Part shown: positions 15,658 to 24,767 of the stretch, piece after piece | Layout: each line of letters opens with the position of its first letter | How positions within the stretch are numbered: the stretch's first letter is position 1 | Origin: Clostridiales bacterium UBA1234 | GTDB taxonomy: Bacteria > Bacillota > Clostridia > TANB77 > UBA1234 | Direction of reading: 5' to 3' | DNA: 64,000 bases | NCBI GenBank assembly: GCA_002308995.1 | Contig: DBWQ01000007.1 | Coordinates: 1 to 64,000, forward strand | Translations under genes and position numbers: made by a program | Notes under the pieces: model-generated | Told to the model about the DNA's origin: nothing | Databases searched by the model: none | Seen by the model: only the letters and a program-made list of their open reading frames with translations

Positions 15658-17323
15658 TTATTTAATATATTGGGATAAATCACGATTATAAATGGTATTC
15701 CATGCTTCAAACACATCTATCTCAACTCTTTGTGTCACAGTTCCAACTTCTGAGCTTGCTTTAATCACAATTTCGTATGGTTTTCTGATACGAGTAAACA
15801 ATTCATTTTCCGGTATCTCAAAGGCGTTTTTATCCCTTTGTCTTAACGAATTCCACGAGTGAAGTGTCTGCTTCGTTTGATAAGGAATCAGATAGCGAAG
15901 TGTATAATAGGCATGTTCCTCTCCTTCACTTTTCACTTTCATTTTCTTTGGCATACGGTAAGAAGCTTCAAACTCTTGCAAAGAAGCAAAGCGTGTTTTT
16001 TGTCCTCTCTGTTTTGGTTCATCCCACTCAAATTGTTTGGTAAGTGTGTCAAATGTCAAAATGCTTTTTTCTCCTGCAACTTCTAGCATCACTCTTTCCG
16101 CATATTTTGCATCTACTTCCACTTCAATCACTTGCCCTGCCATCACAAATGGTATGGATGTTTTTTTCGCCACTAGCAAATTGGTCAACTTTTCTATGCC
16201 ATTTGCATGAGTGGATACTCGATGCACATCAATGGAGACAATCTGTGGCATAACTCCTTTTTCATTCTGGCGATTGACATCTTTTACAAATACATTACGA
16301 TCCTTTTCTTCTATCACTTCCTCCTCGGGAAGCATTTCTCCTGAATAGATGGTAATGAAGCATTCTTTTTCATCATACATCGGTAAGTCTCCTTGGAAAC
16401 AAGTTTCTAGCATTGCCATACATTTAATCGAAATTTGTTTTTGAGAAGCACTCCCCAAATCTGATTTTGGTATCGTCAAAAGATAAGTTGAGATAACTTC
16501 TGTTTGTTTCGATACGGTAGTGCAATCTCTAGAGACTCCCTCCACCCATAATTCTGTACGCAATTGTTTAATATCGTCAACTTCCGCATAGCCAGAAAGA
16601 TTTTCGACATTAGCTCCATAAGAAACAGAAATCAAAAGATCTTCGCCATTTTCTGAAAAATGATAGGAAAGGCCTTGGTCAACATTAAGGTTTGCAATTA
16701 AGCTTGCATCTGCTGCCATAGGTTTGATATAAAAGGTTGCACTCCAATATACTCCATTTGCATCTTTTTTTCTTACTTCTATCACGCCGTTTGTTTGCCA
16801 TGTAGCAACGTTTTCTACTCTGGTTTTATTTAAGCCAATCATAGGCGCAGTGAAGTCATATTCTGTATCATTTCTCCACAAGTGTTCAGAAAGCATGTAT
16901 TCCTTTTGTTTTTGCGTTTGATATTTGGTAATATCTGACCACGATTCTACTCCTCCAGAGATTTCAACGTAGGGCCAATATAATGGGTTTGTACCAGAAT
17001 CATAATCATAAGGAAACACTGGATTATGAACCTCTTTTCCTTGATAATTTTGTCCCAAAACCCAATATTCTCCTCTTTGATGATTTTTCTCCCACTTTCC
17101 GTCTGAAACATTCTTCCATCTTTGTCCGTGTTGTTATCATTTCAGGTGTTCCATAAACAAATAAATGGTAGTTTTGATAGATTTCTTCGTTAATCCTATA
17201 TCCATTCAAGTTTTCGGTTGGAATTTCCATCACACCAAGCATATACAAAAAGCCAGAATCGGAAGCAAAACACATAGAAGATACTAACCATAAAATCATG
17301 ACACCTAACAATCTTTTTTTCAT
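15658..17323 (-). CDS. Secreted Tad-operon protein, CGG-recoded
   Basis: The start MKKRLLGVMILWLVSSMCFA is a clear signal peptide. The frame reaches CGG at 17126-17128. Without a shift it degenerates into a Lys/Arg-rich tail and stops. Dropping the C gives TGQRWKNVSDGKWEKN and then HQRGEYWVLGQNYQG, continuing to 15658 for 554 residues in total. The mature region is beta-rich with several Tyr/Trp-rich segments. I do not recognise the family. It sits between an SLH-domain protein and two TadE-like genes, so it is probably a surface component of the pilus or wall. An inverted repeat occupies its leader. Confidence 0.8.
17125..17128 (-). other. CGG +1 recoding site (CGGA)
   Basis: Zero-frame ACA-CGG-ACA-AAG is followed by an implausible basic tail. 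ACA-(C)GGA-CAA-AGA-TGG joins two clearly coding segments. Confidence 0.8.
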
Positions 17324-17339
17324 TTTGTATCCTTTCTAC

Positions 17340-17387
17340 GGCTTAAAATAGAAAACGTTAGGGGTAACAGATTTCCTATTTTAAGCC
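17340..17387. repeat. 12-bp inverted repeat between SLH gene and secreted-protein gene
   Basis: GGCTTAAAATAG (17340-17351) and CTATTTTAAGCC (17376-17387) form a perfect 12-bp stem with a 24-base loop, in the leader of the gene at 15658-17323. It has no T-run, so it is more likely an mRNA processing, stability or attenuation element than a terminator. Confidence 0.65.
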
Positions 17388-17424
17388 ATTTTCGTGGCAT
17401 ATTTTTAATCAAAAATTTGTCACA

Positions 17425-18687
17425 TTAGTTAATTTTGGAAAAATAAAATTCTGGAAGTTCATTTTCTCTTCGGTAGTAATCTACTTGGTAGCTGCCAAAA
17501 ATTTTTTGTCCTATTTCAATAAAGTCATGTTCTTGCCCTGCAAATTTATCATTGACTTTTTCTTTGATATACTCTGCAATCTGTGAAGCTTGATAAGATC
17601 CAAACTCTCCTTCAAGTGCTTTTTCAAGCCTTTTGCTTAAATAGCTTTCCACATAATTTCCCTTTTGGAACTCATGATAATCCTCCCAAAGCTTAGAAAT
17701 AACTATTTTCAAATAACAATGATTACTAAATACATCTACATGGCTACTTTCTTTTAAGTCGTATCCATTACTTTGATAATAGATAAAGCAAAAATCGTGC
17801 GCACCATTGGAAACTCGCTTTTCATTCGCACCATATAAAATGGCTAACTGATAACTATTATCTATTGCAGGATACTGCACAACTCCTACATAACCTGTTT
17901 CATTAACTAAGTTTTGAATGACTTTGATTACTTTTGAGGTGTCAAAAATATCACTTGTAATTTTTTGATGATTTACTGTTTGATACCTACCTTCATCGGT
18001 AACAAATAAAGAGCCTTTTTGAATTTCAAAATTTACATCATCATAAAGTGTTCCTTTTTTACTATGATTTTGATAATTAGCATATGCCAGAGACTTTTCT
18101 AAAGGATACAGCTTGTCCAAAGCTAGTTTTCTTTTCATTTGGGTAGCTCTTTGAATCATAACCACAGCCTCCGCCCTAGTAACCGGTTGATTTCCTCTAA
18201 AAGTTTTATCCTCATATCCTTTAATAACGCCAAGTGCCACTAGTTTTGAGGTGGTTTGTTCCTCATAAGCAGAAAGATCTGTTAACTTAGAGGAAGTTTT
18301 TTCAACTTCCTCCAATGGCAGATACCTTGCAAGAATAGTCGCTACATCATATCTTGTCATTTTCTTTTTAACCTCTTTCTTTTCTTCCTCTGTAATATAT
18401 CCTCTTCTTTCTGCTGTCAGCAAATAAGCATCTGGATATAATACTGTTCCCTCTACTTCTAAAAAATCCTTGGAAGAAGTCAATAGCATCTTGACAAACT
18501 CTGGAAGTGTAATAGTACGATTTGGCTGAAAAGTACCATTTTCATAACCGCAAACCATTTGATCAAGCTGTGCATCTATAATTTGTTCCTTGGCCCAGTG
18601 ATGATGAATATCTACAAGTTCTTGTGCATAAACTACTTGCCTACTCATGAATAAAACAATCATTCCTAGTATTATTTTTTTTAACAT
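17425..18687 (-). CDS. SLH-domain surface protein
   Basis: The 420-residue exported protein has a signal peptide (IILGMIVLFMSRQVVYA). S-layer-homology repeats follow, one at about 25-70 (HHHWAKEQIIDAQL...GYENGTFQP) and one at about 125-175 (LGVIKGYEDKTFRGNQPVTRAEA). Such repeats bind pyruvylated wall polymers. The C-terminal 240 residues are unrecognised. The start overlaps the preceding gene by 7 bases, and AAGGGGG is the ribosome site. In this operon it probably anchors or exposes the pilus machinery at the wall. Confidence 0.85.
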   Translation of the reverse strand: MLKKIILGMIVLFMSRQVVYAQELVDIHHHWAKEQIIDAQLDQMVCGYENGTFQPNRTITLPEFVKMLLTSSKDFLEVEGTVLYPDAYLLTAERRGYITEEEKKEVKKKMTRYDVATILARYLPLEEVEKTSSKLTDLSAYEEQTTSKLVALGVIKGYEDKTFRGNQPVTRAEAVVMIQRATQMKRKLALDKLYPLEKSLAYANYQNHSKKGTLYDDVNFEIQKGSLFVTDEGRYQTVNHQKITSDIFDTSKVIKVIQNLVNETGYVGVVQYPAIDNSYQLAILYGANEKRVSNGAHDFCFIYYQSNGYDLKESSHVDVFSNHCYLKIVISKLWEDYHEFQKGNYVESYLSKRLEKALEGEFGSYQASQIAEYIKEKVNDKFAGQEHDFIEIGQKIFGSYQVDYYRRENELPEFYFSKIN

Positions 18688-19008
18688 CTTTCAATAACCC
18701 CCTTGATTCTTCTTGCCAGATAGGCTGGAGAATTATGAATATCCATCATATCGCAAACATGCTCAAACTGCGATAATTTTGAAACCGTTTCGTAAGTTTT
18801 TGCATCTGTCACTATCATTAAATGATTTACCTTTTGAATCTCTTGCGCTTGATACTCATCTTCCATCAAAATGACAAAATCGGTTTTATTGATTCGATGA
18901 GATAAATCAGGTTTTATTTCTACCGTTTGATTCATCTCTTTTTGGAGTGACTCTTGTAGCTGGCTACTCTTCCCGTTTAGCATCAATGATATAAATCTTC
19001 ACTTTCAT
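18681..19008 (-). CDS. TadZ/CpaE-like small protein, CGG-recoded
   Basis: An ATG at 19008, behind AGAAAGGAGAA, reads MKVKIYIIDAK, then CGG at 18973-18975 and a stop two codons later. Skipping the C gives KGKSSQLQESLQKEM and continues to 18681 for 108 residues. The restored protein looks like a compact receiver-like domain (IYIID... DFVILMEDEY... SPAYLARRIKGVIE), comparable to the N-terminal part of TadZ/CpaE pilus-localisation proteins without the ATPase part. An internal start would miss the first beta strand. The ribosome site and position in the operon support the long form. Confidence 0.75.
18972..18975 (-). other. CGG +1 recoding site (CGGG)
   Basis: Zero-frame GCT-AAA-CGG-GAA-GAG is followed by TAG. 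GCT-AAA-(C)GGG-AAG-AGT continues into a 97-codon open frame. Confidence 0.8.
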
Positions 19009-19028
19009 TTCTCCTTTCTCATAAAAAA

Positions 19029-19712
19029 TCAACTTACGCCTGTCATATTGAAGGTTGCTATTTCTCTTAACAGATTGATTTGCTTTGCTTCTTCATGCGT
19101 TACGGCAATAATAACGGTATCAATGATTCCCGTTTCACTTTCAGAAATACGCTTTCCTTCTATATCAAAGCATTCAATCACTTTTTGATTTTTTAGGAGA
19201 GGAATGATTTCATAGCCATATTCTAGAGAACCAATGGATAGTTTTTCTGCATCTTTAAAAAGAGATTCTGATAAATCACTTCTAAGTGTCACGTAAACAT
19301 TGACAAGAGAGTTTGGTTTAATCGCATACGATACTCCATTTTCTGGAGTTTTGATTTTGATAGATATCTTTTCTTTTTCTTGTTCCACTTCATAAATAGA
19401 TAGATTCTCTTTGGTATCAAACTGTTGAAACAAAGCAATTTGGCCTTTTAAAATGTTATCTTTTGCATACAAATCTTGTATTTCCGAAAAATTTCTAACC
19501 ACTTTAAGATTGGCGACAAGAGAAATGGCAATTTCTCCTTCAAAGAATTGCTCTTCGTTTAGCTTTTCGTTTGCCATAATATCTTCTTTTAAAAACAAGA
19601 TTTTTGTCTTGGGTTCATATTGAATTAACTTTCTTTGCAACGTGGTTGATAAGGAAAATAAAACAACTGTTAGAAGCATGGCAGGGAAAAATATCCATAG
19701 TTTCTTTTTCAT
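19029..19712 (-). CDS. CpaB/RcpC-like SAF-domain pilus protein
   Basis: The 227-residue protein has an N-terminal membrane anchor (WIFFPAMLLTVVLFSLS). A SAF-type domain follows (about 40-95: FLKEDIMANEKLNEEQF ... AKDNILKGQIA), as in CpaB/RcpC, periplasmic or exocytoplasmic assembly proteins of Tad pili. It lies 11 bases after the Flp-like prepilin gene. Assignment is from the SAF pattern plus context. Confidence 0.7.
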   Translation of the reverse strand: MKKKLWIFFPAMLLTVVLFSLSTTLQRKLIQYEPKTKILFLKEDIMANEKLNEEQFFEGEIAISLVANLKVVRNFSEIQDLYAKDNILKGQIALFQQFDTKENLSIYEVEQEKEKISIKIKTPENGVSYAIKPNSLVNVYVTLRSDLSESLFKDAEKLSIGSLEYGYEIIPLLKNQKVIECFDIEGKRISESETGIIDTVIIAVTHEEAKQINLLREIATFNMTGVS

Positions 19713-19723
19713 TTTTTCACCTA

Positions 19724-19918
19724 CTATACTGTAAAAATAGTACTTCCTGTACGATTAAACCAATTGGTGATTTGTGTCATTAAGGTATTGAATAAATTTT
19801 GCATTTGTGGATAAAACACCGTAATGACGAGTACCAACAAGACACCTGAAATTAATACTACTTGAAGCATTTCGGCTCCCCTTTGTTCTTTTAATTTTTT
19901 GCTTAATAACTTTTTCAT
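19724..19918 (-). CDS. Flp-type prepilin, 64 residues
   Basis: A basic leader ends in RGAEMLQ, followed by a hydrophobic helix (VVLISGVLLVLVITVF) and a short tail. This matches Flp-type prepilins, which are cut before a Glu-containing helix. AGGAGG precedes the ATG. It sits directly after the TadC-like gene, where the major pilin often lies. The substrate peptidase is not in this window. Confidence 0.7.
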   Translation of the reverse strand: MKKLLSKKLKEQRGAEMLQVVLISGVLLVLVITVFYPQMQNLFNTLMTQITNWFNRTGSTIFTV

Positions 19919-19929
19919 TTTTATACCTC

Positions 19930-20772
19930 CTATGAATTAAAAATGGTACTAAAACCGTTTCCTAAAGAAACAAATAAAGGATAAAACGTGATTAAAATCA
20001 TATTGCCTAGTGCAATGAAAACTCCAAACGTGATATAAAGAACTTTACTTCTTGTGTCATCTCTCATTTTTTGTAGATATTTTTCCTTTAATGCCTCTGA
20101 CAAATTGTCTAGTACTTCTATCATGTTCTCTACATGGTTGTATTGTCTTAATGAATTACAAAAAAGCTCTATCTCTGGAATATCAAATCGACTTTCTAAT
20201 TCTTTGAGTGATTCTTCAATATCCAGTTCAGATAATTCATATTTTGTTGAAAACTTTAGCATAGCTCTTTTGAAATCGGGATTTTGACATATCTCAAATT
20301 GTTGTTTCAAGGAATCTTTCAGCATGATATTTGCTGATAATTGAAGAGAAATGGAATTGGATACTTGCATTAGATCGGTACATATTGCCGCATCTCTTGC
20401 CTTTTTGTTTAGATAAATGTACCCATCAACGAAATAATAGCCCAAAAGGGTTAGAAAAGTGGTCATCAAAACAGAGTCAAAGTTTACTCTTGAGGTCACA
20501 AAAAAAGTACCAGCAAAAGCTACTTTGACAGTATAATAAGATACACTATTGAAATGGAGGGGATTACCTTGTTTGGATAAAAACTCTTCTTTGGACTTTA
20601 AAAAATGATATTTCTTTAGAATTTTTTGGAATTTGTCATCATTTGGAACCAACAATGGATTGTTTTTCTTTTTAAAATTGATAGCACTACGTTTTTTGGA
20701 AAATTCTTCTAGTACCAAAAATGATAAAACAAAAAACAAACTAAACAGAAGTATTTGCACTTTTACTTTCAC
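19930..20772 (-). CDS. tadC: TadC-like type II/IV secretion F-domain protein
   Basis: The 280-residue membrane protein has an N-terminal helix, a central pair of helices (about 85-120), an F-domain with conserved helical pattern (DLMQVSNSISLQLSANIMLKDSL...), and a C-terminal helix. This is typical of TadB/TadC platform proteins. It is the first gene of the operon. The ATPase (TadA) and TadB partners are missing from this window. The start is a GTG close to AAGGG. Confidence 0.8.
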   Translation of the reverse strand: MKVKVQILLFSLFFVLSFLVLEEFSKKRSAINFKKKNNPLLVPNDDKFQKILKKYHFLKSKEEFLSKQGNPLHFNSVSYYTVKVAFAGTFFVTSRVNFDSVLMTTFLTLLGYYFVDGYIYLNKKARDAAICTDLMQVSNSISLQLSANIMLKDSLKQQFEICQNPDFKRAMLKFSTKYELSELDIEESLKELESRFDIPEIELFCNSLRQYNHVENMIEVLDNLSEALKEKYLQKMRDDTRSKVLYITFGVFIALGNMILITFYPLFVSLGNGFSTIFNS

Positions 20773-20795
20773 ATCCCTTAGTTTATTTTACTCAT

Positions 20796-20824
20796 ACTAT
20801 ATTGTCCCGGTAGCGAAAAGTCAA
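20796..20824 (-). promoter_or_regulatory. Promoter of Tad-type operon
   Basis: On the minus strand, TTGACT (20819-20824), a 17-base spacer and TATAGT (20796-20801). Confidence 0.8.
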
Positions 20825-20840
20825 GTATATTTGTTCGCCA

Positions 20841-20862
20841 TTTTTCGACAAAAATCGACATT
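20841..20862 (-). promoter_or_regulatory. Tandem Spo0A-box matches
   Basis: The minus strand reads AATGTCGATTTTT then TTTTTGTCGAAAAA. The second is an exact fit to the 0A box (TTTTGTCGAAAAA) and the first is a near match. They lie just upstream of the -35 of the Tad operon and about 45-65 bases upstream of the -35 of the divergent abrB-like gene. Confidence 0.6.
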
Positions 20863-20906
20863 CCTCCAAAATTTTACCAAAAAAGTCCCAATTTTTTACT
20901 TTTTCG

Positions 20907-20935
20907 TTGACATATTTAGTTTAATGTGATATACT
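20907..20935 (+). promoter_or_regulatory. Promoter of abrB-like gene
   Basis: TTGACA (20907-20912), a 17-base spacer and TATACT (20930-20935), 30 bases before the ATG. Confidence 0.9.
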
Positions 20936-20965
20936 TTGGTAAAATTTGATTCAGGGGGTAAGGAT

Positions 20966-21208
20966 ATGAAGTCAACAGGTATTGTAAGAAAAGTAGATGA
21001 ACTTGGCAGAGTGGTTTTACCTATCGAATTAAGAAGAACGTTAGATATTGATATCAAAGATCCTATCGAAATATACGTTGAAGATTCAAAGATCATTCTT
21101 AAAAAGTTTGAACCAACTTGCATTTTCTGCGGTGAAAGCGAAAACGTTGTTTCTTTCGAAGAAAAAAACATTTGCAAAAACTGTCTTGAAAAATTAAAGA
21201 ACATCTAA
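20966..21208 (+). CDS. abrB: AbrB/SpoVT-family transition regulator
   Basis: The 80-residue protein has an N-terminal swapped-hairpin DNA-binding domain (MKSTGIVRKVDELGRVVLP) typical of AbrB. A C-terminal zinc-ribbon-like CIFC...CKNC segment is shared by many clostridial AbrB homologues. Such proteins repress post-exponential genes. GGGGGTAAGGAT precedes the ATG at 20966. An upstream in-frame ATG-less extension is not used. It is transcribed alone, divergent from the Tad operon, with Spo0A-box matches between them. Confidence 0.92.
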   Translation: MKSTGIVRKVDELGRVVLPIELRRTLDIDIKDPIEIYVEDSKIILKKFEPTCIFCGESENVVSFEEKNICKNCLEKLKNI

Positions 21209-21210
21209 AT

Positions 21211-21243
21211 AAAAAAGTCGTGCAACGCACGACTTTTTTATTA
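21211..21243 (+). terminator. Bidirectional terminator (abrB / pilin gene)
   Basis: A perfect stem AAAAAAGTCGTGC / GCACGACTTTTTT with loop AAC. The T-runs on both strands serve both convergent genes. Confidence 0.93.
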
Positions 21244-21248
21244 TGTTT

Positions 21249-21743
21249 TTATTTAATAGAATAATTCATACTTCCATCATAGTTAAGTCCCTTAATATAG
21301 TATACTTGCCAATCAGCATCTATTACATAAGCATCCCCTGAGGAACTACCAAATTGGATCGTAGGAGTTTCGTCTCCTGAAAAATACGCAAGATACCCAT
21401 GGCCAAATTCTGCATCACGATAATCTATTTTTTCTAGACTAACCAAATATCCCGTGACAGGGTCATAGATTTCTCCAAAACTAACAAATTCCGAAGGTGC
21501 CTTTTCTAAATAGACTTTTTTAAATCCAGCCATTAGTTTGTTTTCCGTCATTCCTTTTCTGGCATTTTCTATTTTGGCATTATCCACGCCGACTTGTACA
21601 TTTTTCATTACTTGCATATATTTGGTATATTGTGCTTTATCTGGCACATCACTTGTTGTTTGTATCACAATAGATGCCAAAATAATGATAATCACTATTG
21701 TCAAAATCAAAACAATTAAAGAAATTCCTTGATTATTTTTCAT
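21249..21743 (-). CDS. Type IV pilin-like protein
   Basis: I use the ATG at 21743 behind GGAGGAGAACG, giving 164 residues. The N-terminus MKNNQGISLIVLILTIV is a class III-like prepilin leader cut after Gly, followed by a hydrophobic helix. The mature part (FGEIYDPVTGYLVS..., GDAYVIDADWQVYYI) looks like a pseudopilin beta domain. Unlike typical pilins it has no Glu at position 5. A longer frame to 21830 exists but has no ribosome site. Two similar pilin genes lie at 44042-45062. Confidence 0.75.
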   Translation of the reverse strand: MKNNQGISLIVLILTIVIIIILASIVIQTTSDVPDKAQYTKYMQVMKNVQVGVDNAKIENARKGMTENKLMAGFKKVYLEKAPSEFVSFGEIYDPVTGYLVSLEKIDYRDAEFGHGYLAYFSGDETPTIQFGSSSGDAYVIDADWQVYYIKGLNYDGSMNYSIK

Positions 21744-21994
21744 TCGTTCTCCTCCATCTTTTATTTTTTTGCATAAGAAATAAAATATGACATATACTAA
21801 GAATATCAAATCTAATTGTGAGATATGCATAAGCCTAATGGATGATTGGTTTCATATCCTATGCACCAAAAGCAAACAGTTAGATTTGTGTGATTTCAAT
21901 TTCGTCTGGGTGATTTTAGTCGCTCTCCGCGAAATAGAGGCATCGCTTTACTATGCTTTCATTATGATTGCATCGTAAAGAATGGATGTCTTTT

Positions 21995-22612
21995 TTATTT
22001 TTCTATCACAATTTCTCCTAATTTGATAGCAGCCACTTCATAGCTATTTCCAATTTCTTTCTTTTCTGTCATCGTTTTCATGATGATATCTGCAATTCTA
22101 AGCTGTGTGGGATTAATGGCATTGGCAGCAATAAATGCACTACGATTTCCTTTCGCACCTGCATGGGCAAAGCCTCTTAAGTTGCCAAGGACAATAATAT
22201 TGCCCTCTGCAATTACCTCAGCTCCTCCATTCACATCGCCAAGTACCACAATGCTTCCTTCAAAATCTACTCTTCTGCCAGAGCGTATGGTTCCTGTTAC
22301 CACTTTGGTATTGGTAATGGTAGTATCTTTGGTAAAAATGTTATTAATGGATGCTAGCCCCATTTGTTTGGGACGCTCTATTTCAACCTCTTGTGGCGTT
22401 TTTTCATGAATCATATTCATAATTTCAATTTCTTCTCCATCCAATAGTCTTTTACCTTTTACCACTATTTTTCCATCTACTTCATCAAATAATGTATCTG
22501 AAGAATCTAGTATTTGGGCAAGTTTCTCCTTAATTTCTTGATAACTTGCATCTTTATTTAAAGTGACTACTAATTTTTTATCCTTAGTTTCAAATAAAAC
22601 ATCAGTATTCAA
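21995..22612 (-). CDS. minC: Septum-site inhibitor MinC
   Basis: The 205-residue protein has an N-terminal MinC domain and a C-terminal beta-helix domain. The C-terminal domain reads as GTIRSGRRVDFEGSIVVLGDVN, then GAEVIAEGNIIVLGNLRGFAHAGA, the signature of FtsZ-ring inhibitor MinC. It acts with MinD, here 10 kb away (32839-33645). The start is TTG, with AAAGGAAAG upstream. It follows PBP2 by 47 bases, so it is the end of the mreBCD-PBP2-minC operon. Confidence 0.93.
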   Translation of the reverse strand: MNTDVLFETKDKKLVVTLNKDASYQEIKEKLAQILDSSDTLFDEVDGKIVVKGKRLLDGEEIEIMNMIHEKTPQEVEIERPKQMGLASINNIFTKDTTITNTKVVTGTIRSGRRVDFEGSIVVLGDVNGGAEVIAEGNIIVLGNLRGFAHAGAKGNRSAFIAANAINPTQLRIADIIMKTMTEKKEIGNSYEVAAIKLGEIVIEK

Positions 22613-22659
22613 TGTAATCTTTCCTTTCTCACATAAACACTTTTCGTATCCTTCTTACT

Positions 22660-24762
22660 CTACCTTATTATATCATTTAATGATTTAAGTTCAATATTTT
22701 CATTAATATTATCGTTATTATATCCGAAATACTCTTCCATCACTTCTTTGACAACAGGAGCCGTGTAGCCTCCGTGTCCTCCATGCTCAATAACACAAAC
22801 AACTGCTATTTGAGGATTGTCGTATGGTGCAAATCCTACAAACCAAGCATTAGGGGAACCACTCCCCGCCGTTGCTGTACCCGTTTTTCCTGCCACTTCA
22901 ATCGGAAAAGAGCTAAAGGTACTATACGCCGTTCCACCTCTATCACTCGTAACACTTCTCATTCCTTCAAAAACAGCTTGCATGACCTCAGGAGAAATGT
23001 GTAAATCACCTGTTTGAATCTCTGATTCTCCTGTTTTGGAAGTAACCGTCTTACGATATTCTGACGGTGATACTTCTTCTCCATTAGAAGAAATAACATC
23101 TTTAATAATGGATAGCTGATTTTTGACACCACCATTGGCGATAGTAGCAATATAGTATGCCATTTGAATCGGTGTAAAACTATTATAGGATTGGCCAATT
23201 CCCGCAGAAAGAGTATCTGCAATCATCCACGTTCTTTCCTTGCCATCTTGTGCGGTTAATGAATTCATGTATTCTTTTGACGCAAGCGTTCCACGCACTT
23301 CTCCTAACAATTCAATTCCTGTTTTGGAACCAAGGCCAAATTTTCTGGCATATTCTGAAAGTTTATCAATTCCCATGCGATAAGAAACTTCATAAAAGTA
23401 ATAATTACATGACACTTTTAAAGCTTTTAAAGCATTCACAGCACCATGAGTTGAGCCATAATCTGACCATATCCAACAAACAGGTTTATGTCCTTTATCA
23501 TATCGCCCTCTGTCTACTACAATATCATCGACACCAATCGCACCCGATTCAAGAGCAGCAATCGTTGTTACCATTTTAAAGGTAGAGCCTGGAGAATAGG
23601 TACCTTGAATTGCACGATTAAACATCGGGCGGTCTTCATTTTGAAAATACGCTTCAAATTCTTTATTGGTAATCCCATCAGAAAGATCACTAGGATTATA
23701 ATTAGGATAACTTGCCAAGGCTAATACTTCTGCCGTTTTAACGTCTAACACGACAATAGCACCAGCTGTCGCATCCGCAAATTTTTCAGCATAACCACCA
23801 GATTGAATCATATGAATATACTTTTCAAGCACTTCTTCTGATTTTTTTTGTAGGTCAATATCAATCGTTAAAACAATACTATCCCCCATTTTACTCTCAT
23901 CAACAGTAGTACTCTCTGTTATTCTCCCTTTGGAATCCATGGCTAGTCTATCCTTACCATTTTCTCCTCGTAAACGTTCTTCAAAGGTGGCTTCAATTCC
24001 CGTCTTACCAATGGAATCATTCATAGAGTATCCTTCATTTTTTTTACTTTCATATTCACTACTACTGATGGCACCCATGTATCCAATAATATGAGATGCC
24101 ACCGTCCCCGTCAAGTACTTTCTTTTAGGGTGTTTTGCGAGACTAATGCCGGAGAATTCGTTGTTTCTCTCCTCTATTTCAAGCATACTACTCTCAGAAA
24201 TATCGCTTGCTAGTGTAACACTTTTATAGCTCGTATATCCTTTTGTGCTAATCTCATAGCGAAGTGGAATAACACGAGCAAGAAATGGTTCCTCCTCATC
24301 CTCCATTTCAAACCTTTTTTGAAAATAGGAAATGGCATCTTGGACACTGCAATTGGTAGGAAGTCCAAATTCCTTTTTCCACTCACGAATGCTCTCTTCG
24401 CCTTTTGTGAATACCATTTTGCTAAAATCTATTGGAAAATTGTTAATATACTTATCTCCATTTTTCTCTAATATTTGAGAAATCTTGTACAAACTGTGGT
24501 TAAGTTCTTTCTTGCCAATCTTAGTATAATAAATACAAACATCATAAGCTGTTTCATTTGTAACCAACGGCTTACCATATCTATCGTAGATTTCTCCTCT
24601 AGGTGCAGGAACTTCCACTTCCCTCACAAGTCTTTTTTCTGATTGTTCTAAAAAAGATGCCCCATTCACAATTTGCAAATGATACAATCTCATGATAAAT
24701 ATAATTCCCACAAGACATACCAGTATCATTAATAAATAAAAACGACTTTTGATGGCGCTCAC
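22660..24762 (-). CDS. mrdA: Penicillin-binding protein 2 (elongation transpeptidase)
   Basis: The 700-residue class B PBP has an N-terminal membrane anchor (FYLLMILVCLVGIIFIMRL) and a PBP dimerisation domain. The transpeptidase domain carries the catalytic serine in SPGSTFKM (SxxK), SCN-type motif SCNYYF and the KTGT box in AGKTGTATA. It cross-links peptidoglycan during elongation with RodA and MreBCD, all encoded here. The start is GTG overlapping the ribosome site, right after mreD. All CCG/CGG triplets within it are out of frame. Confidence 0.95.
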   Translation of the reverse strand: MSAIKSRFYLLMILVCLVGIIFIMRLYHLQIVNGASFLEQSEKRLVREVEVPAPRGEIYDRYGKPLVTNETAYDVCIYYTKIGKKELNHSLYKISQILEKNGDKYINNFPIDFSKMVFTKGEESIREWKKEFGLPTNCSVQDAISYFQKRFEMEDEEEPFLARVIPLRYEISTKGYTSYKSVTLASDISESSMLEIEERNNEFSGISLAKHPKRKYLTGTVASHIIGYMGAISSSEYESKKNEGYSMNDSIGKTGIEATFEERLRGENGKDRLAMDSKGRITESTTVDESKMGDSIVLTIDIDLQKKSEEVLEKYIHMIQSGGYAEKFADATAGAIVVLDVKTAEVLALASYPNYNPSDLSDGITNKEFEAYFQNEDRPMFNRAIQGTYSPGSTFKMVTTIAALESGAIGVDDIVVDRGRYDKGHKPVCWIWSDYGSTHGAVNALKALKVSCNYYFYEVSYRMGIDKLSEYARKFGLGSKTGIELLGEVRGTLASKEYMNSLTAQDGKERTWMIADTLSAGIGQSYNSFTPIQMAYYIATIANGGVKNQLSIIKDVISSNGEEVSPSEYRKTVTSKTGESEIQTGDLHISPEVMQAVFEGMRSVTSDRGGTAYSTFSSFPIEVAGKTGTATAGSGSPNAWFVGFAPYDNPQIAVVCVIEHGGHGGYTAPVVKEVMEEYFGYNNDNINENIELKSLNDIIR

Positions 24763-24767
24763 CTCTT

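Noticed and set aside
21744..21994. Possible riboswitch in the gap between minC and the pilin gene
   Set aside because: I found no recognised riboswitch core there, only a possible TTGATA-16-TATTTT promoter for the pilin gene.
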